From Promethearchaeota archaeon (GTDB taxonomy: Archaea; Asgardarchaeota; Lokiarchaeia; Sigyniarchaeales; SOKP01), in contig JABCSY010000002.1 in the NCBI GenBank assembly GCA_018238625.1, positions 28,097 to 92,096 on the forward strand: DNA of 64,000 bases, written 5' to 3'. Of the stretch, positions 33,153 to 41,511 are shown in pieces. A program made the position numbers and the translations under genes. The notes below the pieces were generated by a model. The model saw only the letters and a list, made by a program, of their open reading frames with translations, was not told where the DNA came from and made no database searches. The first letter of the stretch is position 1. Every line of letters begins with the position of its first letter.

Positions 33153-34331
33153 ATGGTAATTAAAAAAGTTGGAATCCTTACGGGAGGTGGCGATTGCCCG
33201 GGTTTAAACTCCGTTATATATGGAATAATGTTGAAAGCTTATGATGCGGGCATAGAGTGTGTTGGAATCCTTAAAGGATGGAAGGGCCTTATGGAAAATC
33301 TTACAATCCCTCTTAAGATTGCAGAACACGATGACTTGCATACTATTGGCGGGACTATATTATATACGAGTAGAACTAATCCCTTTAAAGGAGCAGAATC
33401 TAAAGAAAAAGTAGCAAAAGATCTGGTAACTAAATTTGAAGATTTAGGAATAGATGCGCTTATCGCTATCGGTGGAGATTTAAAACGGTTTACATTTTAA
33501 ACCTAAAACGATACTTTAAGCGTTGCGGATGCTATGTGCAAATACTCAAAAGCGAACGTAGTTGGCTGCCCAAAAACGATAGACAACGATTTGGCTGGAA
33601 CACATTACACGTTTGGCTTCTGGAGCGCTGTACAGCTAGCCTCCAACGCGATGGATAACTTAACGACAACCGCGCGTTCCCATCAGAGAGTGTTTGTGGT
33701 AGAAATTATGGGAAGAGACGCAGGATTTCTTACAATGTATAGTGGAATTTCTGCTGGTGCCGATATAATATTAATTCCTGAATCACCATTTAGTTTAGAG
33801 AAGGATATTATTGACGTGCTTAAAAAAAGAGTCAATGCAGGATACAAATACCACATAATTGCTACCTCAGAAGGAGCTTATCCAAATTCAGAATCGTTGG
33901 AAAAGGATTTTAAAACAATATCGAAAGAAACGATTGATAAATTACCTAAAGATACATATGGAAACCCTTTGCTTGTAAAATTGAATATATCCAAAATAAT
34001 TGTTGACGAACTCAACTTAAGAGAAGATTTAAAAAAGGAATTTCAGAATAATGGGGTGGATTTTGAGTGTAGAAGCGTAGTTCTGGGCCACACAATGCGA
34101 GCAGGGACGCCTAATTCGTTCGATAGAATCTTAGGATTGAGATTTGGGTTAGCAGCTATGAATCTTGTTTTGAAATCTAAATTTGGGAACATGGTTTCGC
34201 TTCAAGGAAATAAAATTGAAACTATACCACTTTCAGAAGGGGTAAAAAAGAAATACATTACCTCGGATAGCGATAAAATGGAATTACGAGACCTATTAGT
34301 GAAAATTAGATATTTATCGAAACAAAAATAA
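33153..34331 (+). CDS. 6-phosphofructokinase interrupted by a 30-nt intron-like insert
   Basis: N-terminal part: ILTGGGDCPGLNSVIYG (nucleotide/phosphate loop), GGTILYTSRTNP, then IAIGGD at 33456-33479. The frame then hits TAA at 33498 and 33504. From 33508 the same frame resumes DTLSVADAMCKYSKANVVGCPKTIDNDL (pieces: DTLSVADAMC, GCPKTIDND, the catalytic TIDND motif), MGRDAGF and GHTMRAGTPNSFDR. Removing bases 33478-33507 gives GGDDTLSVA, the expected phosphofructokinase sequence, and a 382-aa protein. The family phosphorylates fructose 6-phosphate with ATP or pyrophosphate; the GGDD form is found in the mixed-substrate clade. The gene is either expressed through RNA splicing or is a recent pseudogene. 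Confidence 0.85.
33478..33507 (+). other. Putative BHB-type mRNA intron in the phosphofructokinase gene
   Basis: 30 bases. Flanking exons pair as TATCG (33467-33471) with CGATA (33509-33513). The 3-nt bulges AGA (33476-33478) and AAA (33506-33508) sit in the standard asymmetric positions. The inner helix TTTAAAA/TTTTAAA (33479-33485 with 33495-33501) is a perfect 7 bp. The 4-bp central helix is only half paired (two G-C pairs, plus G-A and T-T mismatches). Cleavage after the second base of each bulge removes exactly 33478-33507 and gives codons GGA GAC GAT ACT. Confidence 0.6.
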
Positions 34332-34339
34332 TTCCACTG

Positions 34340-34347
34340 TTTTTTTA
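34340..34347 (+). terminator. T-tract after the phosphofructokinase gene
   Basis: Eight T residues nine bases after the stop codon, in the short gap before the convergent acyl-CoA dehydrogenase gene. Confidence 0.4.
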
Positions 34348-34378
34348 ATTGTATTGTATTAAAAAAAAGAAATATAGA

Positions 34379-35617
34379 TTAACCATAATGTTTTTCCTCT
34401 TCGTGTTCTGCATCAATCGCGTCTTGCTCTACATCACGACCAAGCCATTTTTCGCTTAGCTTCTCTTTATAATATTCATGTTGGATGATGAGATTCATTA
34501 TTTCCGTTGTTCCGGTCCAGATCTCTCCTATACGAGCGTCTCTCAAAAGACGTTCTATTGGATATACGGTTGTATACCCGATACCTCCCATTATCTGCAT
34601 GGATTTGTTAATAACTTTCCAGCACGCTTTAGTTGAAAATTTTTTGGATTCAGAAACTAATCTTCTTTGAAGAGCGGGTGGCGCTCCAGCATCTATAGAT
34701 TTCGCAGTATTAAACACAATTGCTCTTGTTGCATCTAAATAAGTAATGCAATCCGCTATCATGAAGTTAACGGCTTGAAAATTCTTTATAATCTGTCCAA
34801 ACGCTTTTCTTTTGGTGCTATATTTGGTTGCTATTTGAAAACAAGCGCGTGCCAATCCGAGAAAACCAGAAGCTGTAGTTAATCGTTCTGGAACCATCAT
34901 GTGGTAAAATATTTTACCCCCATCTCCTTCTCCCAGGATTAAATTCTCCTTAGGGACTTCCACATCTTTAAAAACTAACCTCCCTGCTCCACCGCCTCTA
35001 GTACCTAATAAACCGTAAATATATGCTGCGTCTACTGCATCGCTTTTATCAACAATAAATAAGCTTAAAGAATCTCGAGGGGACGCTTTAGGATCCGTTT
35101 TAGCGTAAACCAAAAAGAAATCAGCACCTTCAGCGCCAACAACGAATCGTTTTTCTCCATTTAATATGTAGTGATCTCCTTCTTTTACAGCAGTAGATGT
35201 GGCTCCAAAAAAATCCGAACCGCCTCTTGGTTCAGTTAACGCTTCAGCAGTAAATTTCTTACCTTCGCACATAGGTTTTAAATAATTTAACTTTTGGTCT
35301 TCTGTGCCAAATTTATTAAGCGCTTCCCCACATATGCTCGGTAACGAAAATAAACAGGTTAGGGAACTTCCTAGTACGCCAACTTCTTCTTGAGCAATAA
35401 TTTCACTTTCCCAATTTAAACCACGACCACCGTATTTCTTTGGAAACCTTATTCCAATCAAATTTTGTTTAGCTAATGCTTCCATCCACTCACTTGGATA
35501 TTGAATCTCGTCTTTATCCATTTGTCTTAATAATGAAGGTGGTACAGCGTTTTTAACGAACTCTCGAACTTCTTCTCTAAATTTTTTATTTTCTTCGCTT
35601 ATTAAATAATCATACAT
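34379..35617 (-). CDS. Acyl-CoA dehydrogenase
   Basis: 412-aa flavoprotein of the acyl-CoA dehydrogenase family. N-terminal helical domain; central beta domain with FTAEALTEPRGGSDFFGATSTA (pieces: AEALTEPRGGSDFFG, about residue 134); C-terminal helical domain with RKAFGQIIKNFQAVNFMIAD, QIMGGIGYTTVYPIERLLRDARIGEIWTGTTEIM (pieces: MQIMGGIGYT, RLLRDARIGEIW, GTTEI). The Glu of the C-terminal EIWTGTTE region probably holds the catalytic base in some subfamilies. It oxidises an acyl-CoA to enoyl-CoA; electrons go to ETF. Substrate length is not evident. No thiolase or ETF genes are adjacent. Confidence 0.92.
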   Translation of the reverse strand: MYDYLISEENKKFREEVREFVKNAVPPSLLRQMDKDEIQYPSEWMEALAKQNLIGIRFPKKYGGRGLNWESEIIAQEEVGVLGSSLTCLFSLPSICGEALNKFGTEDQKLNYLKPMCEGKKFTAEALTEPRGGSDFFGATSTAVKEGDHYILNGEKRFVVGAEGADFFLVYAKTDPKASPRDSLSLFIVDKSDAVDAAYIYGLLGTRGGGAGRLVFKDVEVPKENLILGEGDGGKIFYHMMVPERLTTASGFLGLARACFQIATKYSTKRKAFGQIIKNFQAVNFMIADCITYLDATRAIVFNTAKSIDAGAPPALQRRLVSESKKFSTKACWKVINKSMQIMGGIGYTTVYPIERLLRDARIGEIWTGTTEIMNLIIQHEYYKEKLSEKWLGRDVEQDAIDAEHEEEKHYG

Positions 35618-35800
35618 TTTCGATTCTCCTTAGATGATTTATACTACAATTAAGTAATGATGGGTCTAATAAAAACAATAGATAAATCGAACTTTATTAG
35701 TTTACAATTATTTAAATTGATCATTATAAATTGGATTTTTAAAGAAAAGAGAATATTACTTTATATTATATTATCAAACTCGTAAATTATTGATCTAATT

Positions 35801-37051
35801 TTGCTTACAAAAAATAAAAATGGTTTTAAAGAATATCCTAATGCGTTTAAAGTGTTAGTCCTCGCCACTTTCATTGATAGATTTGGAAGTTTTTTATTAT
35901 TTCCTTTTTTTGCATTGTATATAACCGCACATTTTAATGTAGGAATGCCCCAGGTAGGATTCCTATTTGCAGTGTTCTCTGCAGGTGGTATAATCGGTGG
36001 TATAATCGGAGGTGCATTATCCGATAAATATGGCCGTCGTGCTATGCTACTTGTTGGCCTGATTTCTAGCGGTGTAAGCAGCATCTTCATGGGATTAGTC
36101 GATGATTTGAATGTTTTTTACATCCTCGCTGTGTTTATGGGTTTAATGGGAAATTTTGGAGGTCCGGCGAGACAAGCAATGGTAGCAGATTTGCTTCCCA
36201 AAGAGAAACAAGCAGAGGGATTTGGGATCCTACGGGTGGCTGTTAATCTTTCAGCAGCGTTCGGTCCTATCGTTGGTGGATTTATAGCGACTCAATCTTA
36301 TCTCTTTTTATTTATTGCAGATGCTGTGAGTAGCTTAATTACAGGTATTATTGTATTTTTTGTCATTCCAGAAACGAAACCTGAAAAAAAAGAAGGCGAA
36401 GCAGAAGAAACAGTTATGAAAACCGTGATAGGATATAAAGAAGTTTTAAAAGATTGGAGATATATGTTGTTTCTCTCTGTGTCTGCTCTAACGGTGATTG
36501 TATATATGCAAATGAACGCCACATTGTCGGTATTTTTGCGTGATATCAATGGATTTCCTACGCTGTATTTTGGTTTTTTGTTAAGTATGAACGCGGTGAT
36601 GGTGGTGGTATTTCAAATATGGCTAACTAAGAAGGTGTCAAAATTTTCTCCTATGAAGGTGATGGCTGTAGGAACGCTGTTTTACATGGTGGGATTCGGT
36701 ATGTACGGTTTTGTTTCAGAGCCGTACCTATTTTTCATCGCAATGGCAATTATTACTATTGGAGAAATGATTGAGATGCCTGTTGGACAAACTGCAGCTG
36801 CATTTTTTGCTCCTGAAGATAAACGAGGACGGTATATGGCAGTGTTTGGCTTCCACTGGGCGATCCCTAATCTATTTGCGATTTTAGTTGCTGGACTTAT
36901 CTGGGAGAATATAGGACCAAATTGGGTTTGGTATATCGCAGGTATTTTATCACTCTTTGCAGCGATAGGATTCTGGCTACTTCATGGAATTACAAAAGCT
37001 CGATTTTCAAAAGAGAAGGAATTGCTCGTTGAAGAAGGGCAAGAAATATGA
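35801..37051 (+). CDS. MFS transporter, tandem copy 1
   Basis: 416 aa, about 12 transmembrane segments. MFS motif A appears as GALSDKYGRRAM (about residue 67); further conserved blocks are GGPARQAMVADLLPKEKQAEGFGI (pieces: GGPARQAMVADLLP) and the C-terminal APEDKRGRYMAVFGF. It resembles drug/sugar proton antiporters of the MdtG/YfcJ type. TTG start at 35801, supported because the following residues (KEYPNAFKVLVLATFID) align from the same point with the ATG-started copy downstream. Substrate unknown. Confidence 0.85.
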   Translation: MLTKNKNGFKEYPNAFKVLVLATFIDRFGSFLLFPFFALYITAHFNVGMPQVGFLFAVFSAGGIIGGIIGGALSDKYGRRAMLLVGLISSGVSSIFMGLVDDLNVFYILAVFMGLMGNFGGPARQAMVADLLPKEKQAEGFGILRVAVNLSAAFGPIVGGFIATQSYLFLFIADAVSSLITGIIVFFVIPETKPEKKEGEAEETVMKTVIGYKEVLKDWRYMLFLSVSALTVIVYMQMNATLSVFLRDINGFPTLYFGFLLSMNAVMVVVFQIWLTKKVSKFSPMKVMAVGTLFYMVGFGMYGFVSEPYLFFIAMAIITIGEMIEMPVGQTAAAFFAPEDKRGRYMAVFGFHWAIPNLFAILVAGLIWENIGPNWVWYIAGILSLFAAIGFWLLHGITKARFSKEKELLVEEGQEI

Positions 37052-37185
37052 TTTTTTCATCAAATTTACAATCAATACCCCAATTTATAGAAAAGATATT
37101 TTGGATAACTTTTTTGGATGTGCTACTTTTAAAATCTAATAAAGTGTGTCTTAGAAAATTACATTATTAAGAGTATGAAATATTT

Positions 37186-38436
37186 ATGTTAGGAAGAATA
37201 AAGATTGCCTATAAAGGATATCCCAACGCATTCAAAGTGCTGGTACTCGCCTCTTTCATTGACATGTTAGGAGGTTTTTTGTTATATCCTTTTTTTGCGC
37301 TCTACATCACCCAGCGTTTTGGTGTGGATATGATCATAGTGGGATTACTATTTACGGTGTTTTCAGCTGGAAATATAATTGGTAGCATGGTTGGAGGTGC
37401 GTTAGCCGATAAATATGGACGTCGCGTAATGATCATAGTAGGTTTGATCATAAGTGGGACAGGCAGTATCCTCATGGGGTTGGTGGACGATCTGAATGTC
37501 TTTTTCATTCTTGCGGCAAGTTTAGGTTTGGTTGGTAATATTGGGGGGCCTGCGCGACAAGCTATGGTGGCGGATTTGCTCCCAAAAGAAAAACAAGCAG
37601 AAGGATTTGGGATTATGCGCATTTTTATGAATCTTGCAGCAACAGCAGGACCTCTTCTTGGTGGATTTTTAGCCACGCAATCTTATATGTGGCTGTTCCT
37701 ATCCGATGCTGTAAGCAGCTTTATTACAGCTATTATTGTATTTGTTGTCATTCCAGAAACAAAACCTGAAAAACCAGAAGACAAACCGGAAGAATCTGTT
37801 ATAAGTACTATAGTTGGTTACAAAGAGGTTCTGAAAGATGGAGTTTTTATGCTTTTTCTTTTCGTTTCTGCCATAATGGTAATGGTTTATATGCAAATGA
37901 ATAGTACTCTATCTGTATTCCTATGGGAAGTTCATAAGTTCCCACTGCAAAGTTTTGGGTTATTGTTAAGTATGAACGCATTAATGGTGGTGGTATTACA
38001 ATTTTGGATAACTAAAAGGATTTCAAAGTATGCTCCCATGAAGGTAATGGCCATTGGAGCTTTGTTTTATGTAGTGGGGTTTGGTATGTACGGTTTTATT
38101 TCTGCTGTTTTCCTATTCTTTATCGCTATGATAATTATCACGATAGGGGAGATGATTGTGACACCTATTCAACAAACTGCTGTGGCATCTTTTGCGCCTG
38201 AAGATAAGCGAGGTCGCTATATGGCAATGTATGGTTTTTCTTGGGGGATTCCAAATTTATTTAGTGTTTTAGTTGCTGGACTTATCATGGATAATATAGG
38301 TCCAAACTGGGTTTGGTATATCGCTGGTATTTTATCTCTCATTTCCGTGGTAGGATTTTATTCGCTTAATGGAGTAACAAATAAACGATTTTCAAAAAAA
38401 AAGGAAACTATACTTGAAGACGTTCTTGAAGCATAG
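37186..38436 (+). CDS. MFS transporter, tandem copy 2
   Basis: 416 aa, same length as copy 1 and colinear with it over its whole length, differing mainly inside the helices and in the central loop (KPEKPEDKPEESVIST). Motif A is GALADKYGRRVM; GGPARQAMVADLLPKEKQAEG and APEDKRGRYMAMYGF are shared. About 134 bases separate the copies, with TATA-like sequence, so independent expression is possible. The substitution pattern suggests functional retention of both after duplication. Substrate unknown. Confidence 0.87.
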   Translation: MLGRIKIAYKGYPNAFKVLVLASFIDMLGGFLLYPFFALYITQRFGVDMIIVGLLFTVFSAGNIIGSMVGGALADKYGRRVMIIVGLIISGTGSILMGLVDDLNVFFILAASLGLVGNIGGPARQAMVADLLPKEKQAEGFGIMRIFMNLAATAGPLLGGFLATQSYMWLFLSDAVSSFITAIIVFVVIPETKPEKPEDKPEESVISTIVGYKEVLKDGVFMLFLFVSAIMVMVYMQMNSTLSVFLWEVHKFPLQSFGLLLSMNALMVVVLQFWITKRISKYAPMKVMAIGALFYVVGFGMYGFISAVFLFFIAMIIITIGEMIVTPIQQTAVASFAPEDKRGRYMAMYGFSWGIPNLFSVLVAGLIMDNIGPNWVWYIAGILSLISVVGFYSLNGVTNKRFSKKKETILEDVLEA

Positions 38437-38550
38437 ATCTTAGTTCAATTAAGAGAAGATAATTACTATATTTATATCACCCTAAAATATTTTTAAACGA
38501 ATAGTTTTTTGTATGACTAAGAACTACACTGAGATAATATGGAGGAATAT

Positions 38551-38601
38551 ATGAAAAAGCGTGAAAGTTCGGTTTCACGAACTTATGTAACAAATAATTA
38601 A
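38551..38601 (+). other. Possible 16-codon micro-ORF over overlapping inverted repeats
   Basis: ATG 38551 follows a strong GGAGGAATAT ribosome-binding site and opens a 16-codon frame (MKKRESSVSRTYVTNN). Its body contains two mutually exclusive hairpins: CGTGAAA/TTTCACG (38560-38579) and AAGTTCG/CGAACTT (38565-38584). This looks like a leader peptide or attenuator, or the remnant of a longer gene. It lies 100 bases before the membrane-protein gene at 38702. Confidence 0.35.
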
Positions 38602-38701
38602 ATTTAGATTTCAAAAATTGAAAAATTAAAAAACAAATTATTAAATAATAATTCTTTTAATCGACCATGGCCATTCAAATAATAAAAGGGAGTACAGAAA
38701 G

Positions 38702-39145
38702 ATGGAAGACATAGAAAAAAAGAATAAGAAAGAAATACCAAAATTTACTTGGGTTGTTCTAATTATTCTGGGATGCATTGACCTATTGCGTGGTATAATG
38801 CACACAATATTTATTGATGAGGCTATTGCTCTTTTTGCCCACTTTGATTTAAGTGGTCCAATGGCAGGAGACCTAATGTTACAAATGAGTGCATTTGGAA
38901 TTTCTAATTTAATCACCGGTGCAATGTTTATAATTATTGCACTAAAAGCAAGACAAATGGCAGATATAGCGTTGATATGTATTCCTGTTGCATATTTAAT
39001 CGGAATAATTGCAATTAAGATAAATAATATTGTTCCACAGTCCGATCTTCTTGGGCAATACGGAATGATGGTCTATCTTGGTGTTAGTATTATTACATTT
39101 ATCGCAACTAGAGTGAAAATGTGGCTTGAAAATAAAAAGAAATGA
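38702..39145 (+). CDS. Four-helix membrane protein of unknown function
   Basis: 147 aa with a charged N-terminus (DIEKKNKKEIPK) and four hydrophobic segments (about residues 15-37, 52-80, 85-105 and 116-138), ending in KMWLENKKK. No family recognised with confidence; conserved-looking polar residues are in GCIDLLRGIMHT in the first helix. ATG start with GGGAG upstream. It follows the MFS pair and the micro-ORF and may share their control. Confidence 0.6.
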   Translation: MEDIEKKNKKEIPKFTWVVLIILGCIDLLRGIMHTIFIDEAIALFAHFDLSGPMAGDLMLQMSAFGISNLITGAMFIIIALKARQMADIALICIPVAYLIGIIAIKINNIVPQSDLLGQYGMMVYLGVSIITFIATRVKMWLENKKK

Positions 39146-39163
39146 TTTTTTTGAGTTTTTTAA

Positions 39164-40315
39164 TTAAGGCTCAATTTCGAATATAACCTTAAGATATTCG
39201 TATTTGGAATTAAGTAATTTTAGTATATTTTTCGCAATTTTTCTTAGATTTTGTGCGTGTAATGGTTTCTCTTCAGCTTGTTCGCCGTAGAAATCGTGAA
39301 TCATCTTTCTTGCTTCATCTACTCCGTTCGCATCCCAAAATTTTTCCCAATGAGTTGAGATTCTACAGAGCGATTTTATCTTCTCGTCTGGGTATTTAGA
39401 TTTATCTAAAATGATATCTTTATATTTTTTAATAGCTTCGCCAACTTTTTCAAGGTGGTCCGCAATAGCAAAAGAATACCGATAAATACTTATTAGGTTT
39501 GAAGTAGTTCTAGTATTTCGTGTATTGGCTGCCTGTTCAAAAGAATTCCATGCATCTAACCATTCATTTTTGTGAATACCATTAATGCCATTGTTCACCA
39601 TTGCTACATTTATAATATCACTCAAATCTACATCATGACCTCTTTTAATTTTTTTATCAAATATTTCCTTAAGGCTTGACCCTTCAAGATAGCTCCCCGC
39701 CCCAAAATCAAGTAATTGATTAAGATTGTTTGCAGCAAATAATGTTTCGCGCCTAAATTCTTTAGTGTTAGGATTATTCCATTCAATTGTTTTTTCCCAT
39801 TCTCCTGAATTTTTATTTTTTATGAAGCTACAATCTCTCAATGTTGAATCCAATAAAATTACATGAAACATCCAAAAATCAATGTCGTCTGTGAATCTTT
39901 TCCTTCTCCAATCTCTCGTAGTATACTTACCTAAATAGAGTTTCAATGTACCCCTAAGTAAAGAAAGTTTTCCATGTTTTAACGAATCGAGGGCTAATTC
40001 ACAATAATGGTGATTAGGATTATTTGAACATTCTTCCAGTTTCTTAAGAATTTTCCGGGCTTCTTCAGCAATAATATCACAGGGTATATTTCCATCGGAA
40101 GGATAGCATCTTGACCCTCCTTCAATAAAATTTTTAAAAAGTTCAAAATCATTTTCTGGAATTGAATACCAAGGATTATTAAAAACAGTTTTACTAAAAA
40201 TATAATGAGTAAAACCGCTATCATCTTTCCAAGTTTTATCTATTAGGGGTGAAACATCTCTGTGGTTATCTCCCTTTTTTACTGCATCGGCTTTTATATC
40301 CCAAATTCCATTCAT
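39164..40315 (-). CDS. Nucleotidyltransferase-like protein (AbiEii-type motifs)
   Basis: 383 aa from ATG 40315 (an upstream in-frame start at 40381 would add 22 residues rich in Phe, Tyr and Asn and is less likely). The central part has LSLLRGTLKLYLGKYTTRDW (about residue 112) followed by RKRFTDDIDFW, resembling the glycine-loop plus DxD/DID metal site of AbiEii-type nucleotidyltransferases. Further on, KIKRGHDVDLSDIINVAMVNNG resembles the K-x-RxxDLxDI segment of that group. The C-terminal 150 residues are helical with many Trp and Tyr. Role unknown; toxin or RNA-modifying activity is a hypothesis. Confidence 0.5.
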   Translation of the reverse strand: MNGIWDIKADAVKKGDNHRDVSPLIDKTWKDDSGFTHYIFSKTVFNNPWYSIPENDFELFKNFIEGGSRCYPSDGNIPCDIIAEEARKILKKLEECSNNPNHHYCELALDSLKHGKLSLLRGTLKLYLGKYTTRDWRRKRFTDDIDFWMFHVILLDSTLRDCSFIKNKNSGEWEKTIEWNNPNTKEFRRETLFAANNLNQLLDFGAGSYLEGSSLKEIFDKKIKRGHDVDLSDIINVAMVNNGINGIHKNEWLDAWNSFEQAANTRNTRTTSNLISIYRYSFAIADHLEKVGEAIKKYKDIILDKSKYPDEKIKSLCRISTHWEKFWDANGVDEARKMIHDFYGEQAEEKPLHAQNLRKIAKNILKLLNSKYEYLKVIFEIEP

Positions 40316-40460
40316 TGAAGAATCCTGCTTACAATTTAATAAAAATAAGAAACTTCTGAAATTATAATAAAAATTAGGCAAAAATTCTTTTTATCTAATT
40401 TAATATTAATCAAGACTAAATTAAATAATTTTTATTATAAATTAAAAGGAGAGATGTAAT

Positions 40461-40646
40461 TTGGATAAATATGAATATAAGGTTTTCAATGCAAAACAAA
40501 ATAAAGAAATAAGATTTCTTTGGAAGAATCCTGATAATTATGAAAAGTTTTTAAACGAAATGGGACAAAAAGGTTGGGAGTTTGATAAAGAACGAGATTT
40601 GGGTGGTGTTTGGACTCTAATTTTTCGAAAGAAAATAATAGGTTAA
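40461..40646 (+). CDS. DUF4177-like small protein
   Basis: 61 aa. The pattern YEYKVFNAK...FLNEMGQKGWEFDKE...WTLIFRKK matches DUF4177, small single-domain proteins of unknown function built around a conserved Glu/Gly-Trp-Glu core. TTG start at 40461 with AAAAGGAGAGATG upstream. Divergent from the nucleotidyltransferase-like gene with an 145-base AT-rich gap. Confidence 0.6.
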   Translation: MDKYEYKVFNAKQNKEIRFLWKNPDNYEKFLNEMGQKGWEFDKERDLGGVWTLIFRKKIIG

Positions 40647-40703
40647 TCGAGATCATTTTTTATTCTTAAAAAAATTCGTTTAAAATTTCTTTTTTATAAC
40701 ATA

Positions 40704-40711
40704 ATATAAAT
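40704..40711 (+). promoter_or_regulatory. Probable TATA box, possibly leaderless transcript
   Basis: ATATAAAT centred about 27 bases before the ATG at 40735. The spacing would place the transcription start at or next to the start codon, fitting leaderless mRNA; no ribosome-binding site is visible. Confidence 0.4.
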
Positions 40712-40734
40712 AATATAACCATTTTTACAAGAAT

Positions 40735-41412
40735 ATGAACGATTTCTTTTCAGTTTTTACATATACTCCTTGGGATAATCTTAATACAAAGTTGTTGACT
40801 GAAGTCAAGTTAATATCGCTTAAAAGTATAACCAAAATGTTTCCTGTAATTGAACCAGGATTTTTTGATGATTTACTTTCAAACTTGTATAATTTCAAAC
40901 ATTATTCATGGGTTCAATGTGTTAAAAGAATTGTCGGTCCTAATGATGAAGATTACGATATAGCTCCTTGGAATTTCATATGGGCAATGGATAATGAAGG
41001 AAGAATTTTTCAATTTTTAATTCAAAAAGAGAAAAATGAATTTAAAGACTCACAGGCAACACTAGTAGCTTTAGCCCCTCCAGAATTAGGTAAATTGTTT
41101 AATCAGTATAAAGAAGGAGCCATACTTCGAACTTTATCTTTACTAAATAATCCGAAAAAAATGAAATTTCTAATAGTTTTAGCACCTAAAGGTAAATCAA
41201 TCGCTGAGGAACAACAATTAATTCAAGTTGATAAAAAAGCTTTAGAAAAGTTTAAACTCATTAATGAACTAAAGCAAATGCCTAACATAAAGGGCCAATG
41301 GTTCCCTACAGCTGAAGTAAAATGTCCAGTTTGTAAGGGGCCATTAACAGAGATAAATGATTACAAAGTTGGATTCGTGTGTCCACGATGCGGATTTAAA
41401 AAAGTGAAGTAA
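40735..41412 (+). CDS. Unknown protein with C-terminal zinc ribbon
   Basis: 225 aa, not recognised. The N-terminal 190 residues are mixed alpha/beta with KHYSWVQCVKRIVGPNDEDY and a proline-containing APPELGKLF turn. The C-terminus is a zinc ribbon, CPVCKGPL...GFVCPRCGFKK (about residues 201-222). No membrane segment or signal peptide. Single gene with a TATA-like element at the leaderless distance. It may bind nucleic acid through the ribbon, but nothing shows this directly. Confidence 0.6.
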   Translation: MNDFFSVFTYTPWDNLNTKLLTEVKLISLKSITKMFPVIEPGFFDDLLSNLYNFKHYSWVQCVKRIVGPNDEDYDIAPWNFIWAMDNEGRIFQFLIQKEKNEFKDSQATLVALAPPELGKLFNQYKEGAILRTLSLLNNPKKMKFLIVLAPKGKSIAEEQQLIQVDKKALEKFKLINELKQMPNIKGQWFPTAEVKCPVCKGPLTEINDYKVGFVCPRCGFKKVK

Positions 41413-41511
41413 AACTAGCTTTTTATTAAAACCTTTAATAATGATTTTTATTACATGATGTGATCTATAACATATTATTGAACCTAAATATAAAAGGAGA
41501 ATATTCCAACT

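Noticed and set aside
33487..33503. Hairpin GGTTTA/TAAACC as the intron's main inner helix
   Set aside because: It does not place 3-nt bulges at positions whose cleavage keeps GGDD. The TTTAAAA/TTTTAAA helix does, so I kept that one.
33480..33534. Phosphofructokinase as a simple frameshift pseudogene or TAA readthrough
   Set aside because: The frame is the same before and after the break, so no frameshift is needed. Two TAA codons and eight extra codons inside the conserved GGDD motif make readthrough a poor explanation compared with removal of 30 bases.
38551..38601. Group II intron domain V
   Set aside because: The GTGAAAGTTC string and hairpin looked similar, but the catalytic triad, tetraloop and bulge spacing of domain V are not met and there is no maturase.
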